13,775 bases of DNA from Desulfobacteraceae bacterium (GCA_027353395.1 DAIEHU010000040.1:1-13775); one strand, 5' to 3'. Shown: positions 1 through 8,489, counted from the first letter of the stretch. The notes: generated by a model from the sequence alone, not told the origin. A program made the numbers and translations.

Positions 1-2173
1 GGCGCAGGGGACCCATGGGAGAAAACCACCGGACGCCAAACCCAACGCTCTTGCGTAACCCGTTATAGGAATTCCCTTCACTCGCCCAGGCATTGCCGGC
101 ATCCATAAACACCAGACCCACCAGACCGCTGTCCTTGATAATGGGAACCAGGTATTCCGCATTGAACTGGGCGTAATCCGTTCCACCGATTTTGACATTA
201 TCGGCATTGATCGGGCTGATATCCCGCCATCCATATCCCCGCACGGAATTGATGCCGCCCAGATAGAACCGGTCGTAATCGGGCAGATACTTGCTTGAAT
301 CCTTGATGATATGGCCGGCTTCGCCGTGAAGGAAACCCACGGTGCTCCAGAAAAGCGGAAAATACCAGCCGGTGTCCGTCGTTAATTTGGTATACCCGAC
401 GTTCCCGCCCAGACCTGAATACTGTATGGTGAAATCATGCTTGGAGCCTTCGGAAGGATTAAACATCCGGTTTCTGGAGTCGTAGGTGGCGCTGAAAGAT
501 ATGCTGCTTTCCGTGCTGCGTCCAGGCAGCAAATAAGGGGACGCCGCCACTGAAATATTGCTGATGGTGCTCGCATCATATCCATACCGGACATACCCGC
601 GCACATAATCAAACAGCGGATATCCCAGACGGATGCCGCCGCCGGTGCTGTCACGGTTATAATCGGTGTAATCCCGGGTCATTTTATAGAGGTCCAGCCC
701 AGCGGACAAAGGGATGTCAAACAGCCACGGTTCTGTAAACCCCATGGTATATTGCCGAGCCGTGCCGCCGGTCTGAACAGCGCATTCGAGAATCTGGCCG
801 CGGCCCATGAAATTCCGTTCCGAAACAGAGGCCATGGCGTATAATTTGTCTATGCCGCTGTATCCGCCGCCGATGGTAAAGGTCCCCGTGGCTTTTTCCT
901 TCACTTCCACATCCAGGTTCATCTTGTCCGGAGCAGACCCTGGCTGGGGGTTTACCTTAATATCTTCAAAATCGTCCAACCGGTAGAGGTCGGCGATGCT
1001 TCGTTTCAATTTGCTGCTGCTGTATAGTTCCTGCTCGGCGACTTTAAACTCGCGGCGAATGACCTTGTCTCTGGTTTTGGTATTCCCGTGAATATTGATT
1101 TTCTCAAAATACACGGGCTCGTTCTTCTTCAGGTGGAAGGTCAGATCAACCGTCAATTTTTCGTGATCCATATTGATGTCCGGAACAATTTCCGCATGAG
1201 CGAACCCCTGATCCGCGTACATGTCGGTCAAGGTCATCATATCCTTCCGGATGGCCTCCCGGTTGTAATACGCTTGCTTGCCTGCGGTAAGCTTGGAAAG
1301 CATCTCCTGTTTCGGCAAGATGAACTCTCCGGCCAGATCCACCTTTCCCATTTTAAAACGGGGGCCTTCATTGATTTTGATCAGAACATAAATCCACTGG
1401 TCCTTATAGGTCACTTCGGGGTCGGCGACCCTGGCTTCCGCATATCCGTTGTTCTGATATAAATCCGTAATGGTATAGACATCCTGCTGGAGCTTTTCCT
1501 TGTCGTAATCGCCCGAGGAGGTCAACCACGAGAAAAAACCTTTTTCCGAGGTTTTCATCTTTTTTTTCAATTCCTTGGCGGTATAAGCGGTGTTGCCGTC
1601 AAAGGAAATGGTTTTAATACGGATCTTTTCGCCTTCTTTAATGACAAATTCCAGATCCGCCTGATTGTGATCCAGAGAATTAATCTTGTACGTGACCTTT
1701 GCGGCGTGATAATTCTCCGCCTTATACAGGGCCAGAATGGCCAGGACATTGCGGTGGATTTTAAAAATATTGAGCACTGACCCGCTCTTGATATCAATGG
1801 CCTCTTTTATTTTATCCTCTTTGATCTCATCATTGCCGGTAATTTTTATCTCACGGATGGTGGGTTTCTCCTTAACGGCAAAAAAAACCGTATTGCCATC
1901 CGCCTTTTTTTCAACCTCCACCCGGACATCATCAAACCATCCCATGGCATAGATGGACTGAAGGTCTTCGGACAAAAGGGCCGCATTGTAAGGGTCACCG
2001 GGTTTCGTTTTGACCACCCGCAGAATCGCATCCGATTCAATGCGATGATTGCCCTGAACCACCAGCTTCCTGACCAGAACCTTGTTTTCCGCATGGGCGG
2101 CGCCGGCGGCGAACCACAGGCAGCAGAAAACCGCCACGCCAGTCATGATATTGCTGTGTTTATTGAATTTCAT
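1..2173 (-). CDS. bamA: Outer membrane protein assembly factor BamA, 3' end cut by window edge
   Basis: Core subunit of the BAM complex, which folds and inserts beta-barrel proteins into the outer membrane. The frame is open from the ATG at 2173 to the left edge (724 codons), and only the last few dozen residues should be missing. Residues 1-28 form a signal peptide (basic start, hydrophobic core, likely cleavage after AHA28). Five POTRA repeats follow at roughly 31-103, 104-181, 184-270, 273-350 and 353-426, several with the typical GN turn (VQGNHRI, ITGNDEI, FDGNTAY, IHGNTKT). From about 427 the sequence is Omp85 barrel with the conserved VRGY motif of the loop-6 lid at 644-647, and MDAGNAW at 690-696 near the end. 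The ATG overlaps the lolD stop as ATGA, and a GGTGGA stretch lies about 6 nt upstream, so translation is probably coupled to lolD. Family assignment is firm. Confidence 0.96.
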   Translation of the reverse strand, partial: MKFNKHSNIMTGVAVFCCLWFAAGAAHAENKVLVRKLVVQGNHRIESDAILRVVKTKPGDPYNAALLSEDLQSIYAMGWFDDVRVEVEKKADGNTVFFAVKEKPTIREIKITGNDEIKEDKIKEAIDIKSGSVLNIFKIHRNVLAILALYKAENYHAAKVTYKINSLDHNQADLEFVIKEGEKIRIKTISFDGNTAYTAKELKKKMKTSEKGFFSWLTSSGDYDKEKLQQDVYTITDLYQNNGYAEARVADPEVTYKDQWIYVLIKINEGPRFKMGKVDLAGEFILPKQEMLSKLTAGKQAYYNREAIRKDMMTLTDMYADQGFAHAEIVPDINMDHEKLTVDLTFHLKKNEPVYFEKINIHGNTKTRDKVIRREFKVAEQELYSSSKLKRSIADLYRLDDFEDIKVNPQPGSAPDKMNLDVEVKEKATGTFTIGGGYSGIDKLYAMASVSERNFMGRGQILECAVQTGGTARQYTMGFTEPWLFDIPLSAGLDLYKMTRDYTDYNRDSTGGGIRLGYPLFDYVRGYVRYGYDASTISNISVAASPYLLPGRSTESSISFSATYDSRNRMFNPSEGSKHDFTIQYSGLGGNVGYTKLTTDTGWYFPLFWSTVGFLHGEAGHIIKDSSKYLPDYDRFYLGGINSVRGYGWRDISPINADNVKIGGTDYAQFNAEYLVPIIKDSGLVGLVFMDAGNAWASEGNSYNGLRKSVGFGVRWFSPMGPLR

Positions 2174-2913
2174 TCAATTTCCACCAGTTTCCCTTCCACG
2201 AGCGTCATCTGCCGTTTCATATACCCCGCCAGCTTCATGTTGTGCGTCACGGTAATGATGGTCATATGGTGTTCGTTGTTCAATTCAAACAACAATTCAT
2301 GAACCTGATGGCTGTTTTTCTGATCCAGGTTCCCTGTGGGTTCATCGGCCAGCAATACCTGCGGTTTCATGACCAGGGCGCGGGCAAGGGCCACCCGCTG
2401 CTGTTCTCCGCCGGAAAGATCCCGGACCCGGTGATGCATTCTGTTTTCGAGCCCCACCCGGACCAGAAGGGATTGCGCCGGTTCCTGGACATCGGCTTTT
2501 TTGAGGCCCTGTATCATCCCCGGCATCGCCACATTTTCCAGAGCGGTGAATTCCGGCAGCAAGTAGTGGAACTGGAACACAAACCCCAGGGTGGTGTTCC
2601 GGAAATGCGCCAGTCTTTTCTTGTCGAATTGGAACACATCTTTCCGGTTGTACAAAAAAACGCCCGCATCCGGCTGGTCCAGAGACCCCAGAATGTGAAG
2701 GAATGTGGACTTGCCGATTCCGGATTCCCCGACAATAGCGATGGTGTCGCCGGCATGAATATCCACGGACAAATGATCCAGCACATTGATTTCCGTTCCG
2801 TTGCTGCGGTAGCTCTTTTCTATATCCCGCAAAACGATGAGGGGAGAGGAAGACGCCATGCCGCTGGTTGCCGCCGCAGGCATGATTTCCGGAAGAATGC
2901 TTTTATTATCCAT
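2170..2913 (-). CDS. lolD: Lipoprotein-releasing ABC transporter ATPase LolD
   Basis: Cytoplasmic ATPase that powers release of outer-membrane lipoproteins from the inner membrane together with LolC/LolE-type permeases. All ABC motifs are visible in the 247 residues: Walker A GESGIGKST at 62-70, Q-loop FVFQ at 111-114, signature LSGGEQQR at 166-173, Walker B with D-loop LLADEPTGNLD at 187-197, and H-loop TVTHN at 221-225. The segment FQFHYLLPEFTALENV after the Q-loop is characteristic of LolD and separates it from MacB or FtsE relatives. About 20 residues precede the usual family start; Met19 is an alternative, but the first ATG has a GAGG about 9 nt upstream and overlaps the lolC end by 8 bp, so it is preferred. 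The stop codon overlaps the bamA start. Confidence 0.95.
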   Translation of the reverse strand: MDNKSILPEIMPAAATSGMASSSPLIVLRDIEKSYRSNGTEINVLDHLSVDIHAGDTIAIVGESGIGKSTFLHILGSLDQPDAGVFLYNRKDVFQFDKKRLAHFRNTTLGFVFQFHYLLPEFTALENVAMPGMIQGLKKADVQEPAQSLLVRVGLENRMHHRVRDLSGGEQQRVALARALVMKPQVLLADEPTGNLDQKNSHQVHELLFELNNEHHMTIITVTHNMKLAGYMKRQMTLVEGKLVEIE

Positions 2914-4141
2914 ACCGGAGGGCCTCGACCGGGTTCATCCGCGACGCTTTATACGCCGGATACAATGTTGACAGAAAACAAATCCCCATGGCGGCGATGA
3001 CGATGGCGAGCACATCCAAAAACTCCAGCTGAATCGGAAGACTGGTAAAATAATACACATCCCCCGGGAGTTTGATAAATTTATAATGCTTTAACACAAA
3101 ACAGGACAGGATTCCCAGAGCAACCCCGATACCGGTGCCGATCAATCCGATGACAGTGCCGTTAAACACAAAAATTTTCCAGATGCTCCGGTCCGTGGCC
3201 CCCATGGCTTTCAGGATGGCGATGTCCTGGGTCTTGCCCATCACCATCATAATAAGGGTGCTGGCGATATTAAACGCCGCCACCATAATAATCAGGGTCA
3301 GAATCACAAACATGGCCTTTTTTTCAAGCTTGAGAGCGGAAAAGAAATTCCGGTTCATTTCCATCCAGTCGGTTGTCCAAAATGGAAAACCAAGCATATT
3401 GGTAATTTTCTCGGATATCTGTCCCGACTGGTAGATGTCACGGATCCGGACCCCGATGCCGGAAACCGAATCCCCGATCTTGATAAGCTGTTGAGCGGTT
3501 TTCAAATGGATAAACACCAGGGAGGCGTCATATTCATAGAATCCGGATGCGAAAATACCGGTCACTTCAAACCGCTTCATGGTCGGTATCTGGCCCACCG
3601 GGGACATCATGCCCCTGGGGGATATGAGATAAAGGGAATCACCCGCCGAAACGCCTAAAGACGCCGCCAGTTCCTTGCCCAGAACAATCCCCGGCGCTTT
3701 TGCGGTGGATCCGGTCATTGTCTGAGGTCTTATTTTCTCCATCAGCGTCGCCCGTGTATAGCCTTTGATCGGCTCATCACCGGCTTCCGGATCAATGCCG
3801 CGCAATACAGCCCCTGAAATTCCGGATGCGGATCGCAGCATGACCTGGGTATACACAAAGGGGGCGGCCGACACGACGCCTGGCAGGGATTTAACTTTCT
3901 TGATCACATTCTGATAATCCGAAATGGTGCTGCCGTGATGACGAACAATCACATGGGATTCCACCCCCAGAATCTGGGTTGTAAAATAGGATTCCGCGCC
4001 CGACATCACCGCGATCACAATAATCAGCGCCATCACGCCGACGGTGACGCCAGCCATGGACAGAAAGGTAATAAAGGAGATGAACGCCTGCTTGTGTCTG
4101 GACCGGAGATAGCGGCCGCCGATAAAATATTCGAAAGACAT
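2906..4141 (-). CDS. lolC: Lipoprotein-releasing system permease LolC/LolE
   Basis: Inner-membrane permease that receives outer-membrane lipoproteins and, with LolD, passes them to the periplasmic carrier LolA. The 411 residues show the MacB/FtsX-like layout: TM1 at about 24-47, a large periplasmic domain at about 50-270, and three C-terminal TM helices near 277-301, 326-350 and 374-394. Family hallmarks are GGRYLRSRHKQAFISFIT at the N-terminus, WMEMNRNFFSALKLEK at 259-274, GKTQDIAILKAMGAT at 302-316 and YPAYKASRMNPVEALRYG at the end. Only one permease gene is present, directly followed by lolD. It may work as a homodimer, or a second copy may lie elsewhere; LolC and LolE cannot be told apart from this sequence alone. 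The SD is weak (GGA about 7 nt before ATG), and the gene starts 19 bp after lysS. Confidence 0.93.
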   Translation of the reverse strand: MSFEYFIGGRYLRSRHKQAFISFITFLSMAGVTVGVMALIIVIAVMSGAESYFTTQILGVESHVIVRHHGSTISDYQNVIKKVKSLPGVVSAAPFVYTQVMLRSASGISGAVLRGIDPEAGDEPIKGYTRATLMEKIRPQTMTGSTAKAPGIVLGKELAASLGVSAGDSLYLISPRGMMSPVGQIPTMKRFEVTGIFASGFYEYDASLVFIHLKTAQQLIKIGDSVSGIGVRIRDIYQSGQISEKITNMLGFPFWTTDWMEMNRNFFSALKLEKKAMFVILTLIIMVAAFNIASTLIMMVMGKTQDIAILKAMGATDRSIWKIFVFNGTVIGLIGTGIGVALGILSCFVLKHYKFIKLPGDVYYFTSLPIQLEFLDVLAIVIAAMGICFLSTLYPAYKASRMNPVEALRYG

Positions 4142-4160
4142 GAACCAGTCCGTATAGGTA

Positions 4161-5675
4161 TTATAATTTTTCCGCGGGCTTCATGTGCGGGAATAAAATC
4201 ACGTCACGGATGGATGCCGAGTCCGTCAGCAGCATGGCCAGCCGGTCAATGCCGATGCCTTCGCCGGCGGTGGGCGGCATGCCATATTCAAGCGCCGTGA
4301 TATAATCTTCATCAATCATGTGAGGTGTTTCATCTCCCGCCTCCTTGTGGTTCAACTGCTCCACAAACCGGTTTTTCTGGTCTTCCGGGTCATTGAGCTC
4401 GGAAAACCCGTTGGCGATCTCGCGGCCGGCGATAAACAGTTCGAACCGGTCGGCGAACTCCGGCTGGCGGCTGCTCCGGCGGGAAAGGGGAGACACCTCA
4501 ATGGGGTAACCGGTAATAAATGTCGGCTGAATCAGTTTGGGCTCCACCAGCACATCAAACAGTTTGGTCAATATCTTCCCAATGCCCATGTCATCAGACT
4601 CGCCGCCAAAGGAGATGCCTTTGGACCCGGCAAAATCAAGTAATTGTTCCCGGCTGTCCAGCATAGAAGGATCCACCCCCGCGATTTTTTCCAAAGATTC
4701 CAGCATGGGCAGACGCCGCCATGTTTCGCCGAAATCAATGGTTTCGCCCTGATACACAATCCGCGCCGAGCCGGTCACCTGTCGCGCCACGTCCCGGAAC
4801 ATTTCTTCGGTCATGGTCATAAGATCCTCATAGGTTGCGTATGCCTGATAAAATTCCAGCATGGTGAATTCCGGATTATGCCGCGTGGAAATGCCTTCAT
4901 TCCTGAAATTCCGGTTGATCTCAAAAACCCGTTCAAATCCGCCGGTGATCAACCGTTTTAAATACAGCTCCGGGGCGATGCGCAAGAAAAGATCCATGCT
5001 CAGGGAGTTATGGAACGTCTTAAAGGGCTTGGCGTCCGCGCCGCCCGGAAGCGGCTGCATCATCGGGGTTTCAACCTCAAGAAACGCCCGGTCCAGGAGA
5101 AACGCCCGGATGGCCTGGACCATTCGGGAACGTTTCATGAACAATTCACGGACATCCCCATTCATGATGAGATCCAGATACCGCTGGCGATACCGTTTTT
5201 CCGGATCTTTCAGGCCGTGGAACTTCTCCGGCAGGGGCCGCATGGCCTTGGACAGCAGCCTTATGGAATCGGCCAGCAGGGTCCATTCACCGGTTTTGGT
5301 TTGAAACAGCCCGCCGGTCATGCCTACAAAATCGCCGATATCCAGCTTCTTAAACATTGCATACGCCGGCGCGCCAACTTTATCCATCCGGATATAGGCT
5401 TGAAGCTGGCCGGTGCGGTCCCGGAAACGGATAAACGCGGATTTTCCAAACAGGTTCACGGCCATCATGCGACCGGCCATGGAAACCGAAAATTCTCCGG
5501 AAATATCGCCGGATTTACCCTCCACAAGATGCTGGATATCCTGCACCGTGTGGGAAATCCGATAGTCGTTGGGGAAGAGTTCGACACCGGCTTCCACCAG
5601 CGCCTGGATTTTTTCTTTTCGTCTTTGAATCACATCAGTGGCTGTTTCTCTGATCTCGCTCATGTTACCGCTCAT
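4161..5675 (-). CDS. lysS: Class II lysyl-tRNA synthetase
   Basis: Charges tRNA-Lys in the cytoplasm. The 504-aa length is normal for bacterial LysRS. An N-terminal helix (about 14-35) leads into the OB-fold anticodon-binding domain (about 62-145). The class II catalytic core follows: motif 2 FRNEGISTRHNPEF at 257-270 and motif 3 GEGIGIDRLAMLL at 471-483, with the family segments PGGADAKPF (210-218), EVSPLSRR (393-400) and REIANGFSELNDP (418-430). Met1 at 5675 has no clear SD. Met5 at 5663 has GGATGAG about 7 nt upstream and could be the true start. The gene is followed at 19 bp by lolC and preceded by a 185-bp gap, so it may head the lysS-lolC-lolD-bamA unit. The alternative, readthrough from the pilS-like gene, cannot be excluded. 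Confidence 0.97.
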   Translation of the reverse strand: MSGNMSEIRETATDVIQRRKEKIQALVEAGVELFPNDYRISHTVQDIQHLVEGKSGDISGEFSVSMAGRMMAVNLFGKSAFIRFRDRTGQLQAYIRMDKVGAPAYAMFKKLDIGDFVGMTGGLFQTKTGEWTLLADSIRLLSKAMRPLPEKFHGLKDPEKRYRQRYLDLIMNGDVRELFMKRSRMVQAIRAFLLDRAFLEVETPMMQPLPGGADAKPFKTFHNSLSMDLFLRIAPELYLKRLITGGFERVFEINRNFRNEGISTRHNPEFTMLEFYQAYATYEDLMTMTEEMFRDVARQVTGSARIVYQGETIDFGETWRRLPMLESLEKIAGVDPSMLDSREQLLDFAGSKGISFGGESDDMGIGKILTKLFDVLVEPKLIQPTFITGYPIEVSPLSRRSSRQPEFADRFELFIAGREIANGFSELNDPEDQKNRFVEQLNHKEAGDETPHMIDEDYITALEYGMPPTAGEGIGIDRLAMLLTDSASIRDVILFPHMKPAEKL

Positions 5676-5770
5676 CCATTTAAATATGAAAAATCATGTG
5701 CCGGAACGGACGCATGATTCATTTTACGGGAATATTGATGCATTGGGCGTTGCTACCCCATTTGGCTTTG

Positions 5771-5863
5771 GGTGTCAAGACTAACTTGCACCATATCAAA
5801 ACGGCGGACAAGCAAACAACCGGCCCTGCCCTGCCGCTCACGCTGTGTTTTGATAGCAAGTTA
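5771..5863. repeat. Palindromic element between histidine kinase and lysS
   Basis: Two long arms face each other across about 44 bases. TAACTTGC at 5782-5789 plus TATCAAAAC at 5794-5802 pair with GTTTTGATA at 5847-5855 plus GCAAGTTA at 5856-5863. This is 17 bp of perfect complementarity, interrupted only by a 4-base bulge (ACCA, 5790-5793) in the left arm. GCGG at 5804-5807 and CCGC at 5833-5836 could extend the stem inward. A second, mutually exclusive hairpin uses GGTG-T-CAAG at 5771-5779 against CTTGCACC at 5785-5792. The outer right arm contains the TAA stop codon of the histidine kinase gene. No T-tract follows on either strand, so a standard terminator is unlikely. It could be a MITE-like remnant, a worn insertion-sequence end or an RNA structure; the sequence alone does not decide. 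Confidence 0.6.
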
Positions 5864-7195
5864 TTTCAGAGATCCGGAGGCTATAATGCGCCCCAGGAGA
5901 CGGGAAGGGCGCCGCAATTTGACGGTAAAGGCGGTTCCTTTTCCGGGTTCGCTGCGGACATCAATCAAGCCGTTATATGAGGAGATAATCCGTTGCACAA
6001 TGGATAGACCTAGGCCGGTTCCCTTGGGTTTGACGGTAAAAAACGGATCAAAAATTAAGTTCATGGTCTCTTCCGTCATGCCGCACCCGTCATCGGCAAT
6101 GGTGATGCTGGCATAATTCCTGTCTAACGATGTCATTTTTATGTCAATATGGCCTTCTCCCGCAATGGCCTCATCCGCATTCAGCAGCAAATTCCATAAC
6201 ATCTGCCGCAGATGCTCCGGATCGATTTCAATAACCACGTCTTCATCCAGTTTTTGGGTTACCGTGATACGGCGGTTGCGGCGATTGTCCGCGGTGAACA
6301 CCTTGATGATCTCATCAATGGCGGTATCCAGTTCCACCAGCTGGGTTTTTCCGGGCTGTGGTTTGGCGAACATTAAAAAATCATTCACCAGCGCGCTGAG
6401 ACGATCCGCCTCCCTGAGAATGATATCCATCAGCCGGTCCCGATCCGGATCATAAGGAATCTCCTCCCTTAAAAACTGAATGGAGCCGGACAGAGACGCC
6501 AGGGGATTCTTAATTTCATGGGCCAGCCCGGAAGCCATTTCACCGATAGCCGCCAATTTTTCCACCCGCCTGACCTGGGCTTCCATGGCCCACAGATCCT
6601 GTTTGGCGCGCCTTTCCTGTTCCGCCAGGAGTCCGCTGAGAAACGCCACGCAAAAACAGGCGGCAGTGGTAATCGCCAGTTTATACAGCACATAATCCCA
6701 GTTACTATTTTTGGCCACAAAATCGGACGCAAACCCGATGGGATAGATCGCTCCCTGGTATTCGAGAGAGATCAGAACGCTGTATTGCACGCTGCAAAAA
6801 AAAGCGATAAACATGCCGCCGCGTCTAAACAGAACCATGCTGGCGTAAATAATGACCACCAGGTATAAAAAAGAAAAGATGCTTGAAAACCCGCCGGTCA
6901 CAAAAACAATGCCGGTCACCAGCAAGGTGTCAAGGCTAATCTGGAGGTATCCGAGGATGGAAAGCCGTGAGGTGTAATATAGAATGAAACTGTACAGGCC
7001 GGAAAGGCATAATAAAACCAGCCCGATCCCATTCACCACGATGAGCGGATAGCTGGTAAACGTAAAGTCGTCGCGAATCCCTACAAAAACAGCAGACCCC
7101 AGCAATACCGCAGCAAACAGCGCCCGGAAAAATATGAGCCATTGCAGCTTGCGAAACAGCATTCTGGCGGACTTATCCCTGCTGTCACCCTTCAA
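5861..7195 (-). CDS. pilS: Six-TM sensor histidine kinase, PilS/NtrB-like
   Basis: Membrane sensor kinase that autophosphorylates on histidine and would pass phosphate to an NtrC-family regulator. Six hydrophobic segments occupy about 17-40, 50-74, 79-101, 107-124, 127-147 and 169-190. A short charged linker (191-215) leads directly to the H-box GLAHEIKNPLASLSG, with H226 as phosphoacceptor. The ATP-binding domain has the N-box NLLLNADEA (335-343), G1 DDGCGM (368-373), F-box FDPFFT (382-387) and G2 KGTGLGLSIV (391-400). No PAS domain fits between TM6 and the H-box, unlike Pseudomonas PilS. The start is TTG at 7195 with GAGGG about 10 nt upstream; ATG Met12 at 7162 is the alternative, with a poorer SD. 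It lies 45 bp after pilC, which supports the PilS name, but no pilR follows. The stop codon sits inside the palindromic element. Kinase is certain; PilS is inferred. Confidence 0.85.
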   Translation of the reverse strand: MKGDSRDKSARMLFRKLQWLIFFRALFAAVLLGSAVFVGIRDDFTFTSYPLIVVNGIGLVLLCLSGLYSFILYYTSRLSILGYLQISLDTLLVTGIVFVTGGFSSIFSFLYLVVIIYASMVLFRRGGMFIAFFCSVQYSVLISLEYQGAIYPIGFASDFVAKNSNWDYVLYKLAITTAACFCVAFLSGLLAEQERRAKQDLWAMEAQVRRVEKLAAIGEMASGLAHEIKNPLASLSGSIQFLREEIPYDPDRDRLMDIILREADRLSALVNDFLMFAKPQPGKTQLVELDTAIDEIIKVFTADNRRNRRITVTQKLDEDVVIEIDPEHLRQMLWNLLLNADEAIAGEGHIDIKMTSLDRNYASITIADDGCGMTEETMNLIFDPFFTVKPKGTGLGLSIVQRIISSYNGLIDVRSEPGKGTAFTVKLRRPSRLLGRIIASGSLK

Positions 7196-7240
7196 GTTGA
7201 GATTGCCCTCACCCGGATAACCGGAAAATTGATACGGGAT

Positions 7241-8446
7241 CTATAGATTTCCCGCCATCTGGAAGATGGGGAGATACATGGAGATGACCAGACCGCCAAT
7301 GACAGTACCTAAAAAGACCAGCATGAAAGGCTCGATCATGGCGGTCATGTTTTCCACCGCTTGGTCCACTTCCTCATCATAAAAATCGGCAATTTTTTCC
7401 ATCATGGCGTCAATGGCGCCGGTGGATTCACCGACGGCGATCATCGAACATACCATGGGCGGGAAAACACCGGTTTCCGAAAGGGGCTCCGCAATGGTCT
7501 GGCCTTCGGCGATGGCTGAACGCACTTTATACAGGGCTTTTTCAATGACTTTGTTTCCGGCTGTTTTTGCAACGATATCGAGTGCTTCCAGAATCGCCAC
7601 ACCGGATGAAAGCATGGTTCCCATGGTCCGGGTGAACTTGGCCACCGCGACTTTCCGGATCAGAACGCCGATGACCGGAAACTTCAACATGGCGGCGTCA
7701 AATCCCTCCCGGCCTTTTTCCGTTTTCAGAAGCCGCTTGAACGCCATTAGGAATAAAACGATAAAACCGATAATATACAATATCCGGTGCTGCACAAACC
7801 GGCTCATGGCGACCACCACCTGGGTCGGCGCGGGCAGCGATCCCCCCATGCTGGCGAACATTTCTTCAAACACCGGAATCACAAACACCAGAATCACGGC
7901 GACCACCGCAACGGCGATGCACAGTGTGACAATGGGGTAAGTCATCGCTCCTTTAACCTGAGCTTTTAATTTGGCGGCCTTTTCCATGTAGGCGGAGAGC
8001 CTGCGTAAAATCACATCCAGAATACCGCCGGCTTCTCCAGCGGCCACCATATTCACAAACAGATTATCAAACTGATCCGGATAATTTTTGAGCGCCTCAG
8101 CCAACGTCTGGCCGCTTTCCACGGAATCCTTGATGGCTTTCAGCATTTTTTTGAACGTCAGGTTGTCTTGCTGGGCCTGGAGGATGTCCAGACATTGAAT
8201 AATAGGCAACCCGGCATCAATCATGGTGGAAAACTGCCGGCAGAAAATAATGACATCATGCGTCACCACTCTGGGCTGCATGAATGTAAAATTCTCAAAT
8301 ATGTCCTTTGGTTTTTTCTTTATTTTATCAGGTGCGATGCCCTGTCTGGATAGATTATTGCGGACTTCCTGGTCATTCGCCGCATCCATTTCCCCCTTCC
8401 GGATCTGACCGCTTCTACCCTTGCCTTCCCACACATAAACCGGCAT
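7241..8446 (-). CDS. pilC: Type IV pilus inner-membrane platform protein PilC (T2SS GspF family)
   Basis: Polytopic inner-membrane protein at the base of the type IV pilus machine, where it couples the PilB/PilT motor ATPases to pilin assembly. The 401 residues are the usual length. The two T2SSF repeats are visible: FCRQFSTMIDAGLPIIQCLDIL at the start of the first (from about residue 68) and FTRTMGTMLSSGVAILEALDIV at the start of the second (from about 270). Each repeat carries a GE motif (VAAGEAGG, IAVGESTG). TM helices lie near 168-192, 219-238 and 371-395. Start choice is secure: a full AAGGAGG lies 4 nt before the ATG. The N-terminus MPVYVWEGKGRSGQIRKGEMDA is typical of PilC. No pilB, pilT or pilin gene is adjacent; only the PilS-like kinase follows. 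GspF of a type II secretion system is less likely given that neighbour. Confidence 0.92.
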   Translation of the reverse strand: MPVYVWEGKGRSGQIRKGEMDAANDQEVRNNLSRQGIAPDKIKKKPKDIFENFTFMQPRVVTHDVIIFCRQFSTMIDAGLPIIQCLDILQAQQDNLTFKKMLKAIKDSVESGQTLAEALKNYPDQFDNLFVNMVAAGEAGGILDVILRRLSAYMEKAAKLKAQVKGAMTYPIVTLCIAVAVVAVILVFVIPVFEEMFASMGGSLPAPTQVVVAMSRFVQHRILYIIGFIVLFLMAFKRLLKTEKGREGFDAAMLKFPVIGVLIRKVAVAKFTRTMGTMLSSGVAILEALDIVAKTAGNKVIEKALYKVRSAIAEGQTIAEPLSETGVFPPMVCSMIAVGESTGAIDAMMEKIADFYDEEVDQAVENMTAMIEPFMLVFLGTVIGGLVISMYLPIFQMAGNL

Positions 8447-8460
8447 ATTTCCTCCTTTGA

Positions 8461-8489
8461 TTGCAATTTCTGCATGATCGGCATAAAAT
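8461..8489 (+). promoter_or_regulatory. Possible promoter for the plus-strand operon
   Basis: TTGCAA (8461-8466) and TAAAAT (8484-8489) lie 17 bases apart, with 4/6 and 5/6 consensus matches. If used, it would give a leader of about 320 nt containing all the hairpins at 8657-8774. Nearer to the gene, TTGACA at 8782-8787 has no acceptable -10 box. Low certainty. Confidence 0.25.

Noticed and set aside
2242..3000. 252-codon plus-strand frame opposite lolD
   Set aside because: It is antisense to a fully supported lolD gene, has no family motif and no SD; it is a shadow of codon bias on the other strand.
5010..5717. 235-codon plus-strand frame opposite lysS
   Set aside because: Antisense to lysS, whose catalytic motifs occupy the same DNA; no recognisable domain or ribosome-binding site.
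5782..5863. Integron attC-like recombination site
   Set aside because: The imperfect palindrome begins with TAAC and ends with GTTA, as attC sites do, but the flanks do not fit RYYYAAC and GTTRRRY, the bulge pattern is different, and no integrase or cassette array is present.
5696..5980. 94-codon plus-strand frame across the palindromic element
   Set aside because: It runs through the hairpin and into the histidine kinase 3' end, lacks an SD and any known motif, and would be convergent with two supported genes.
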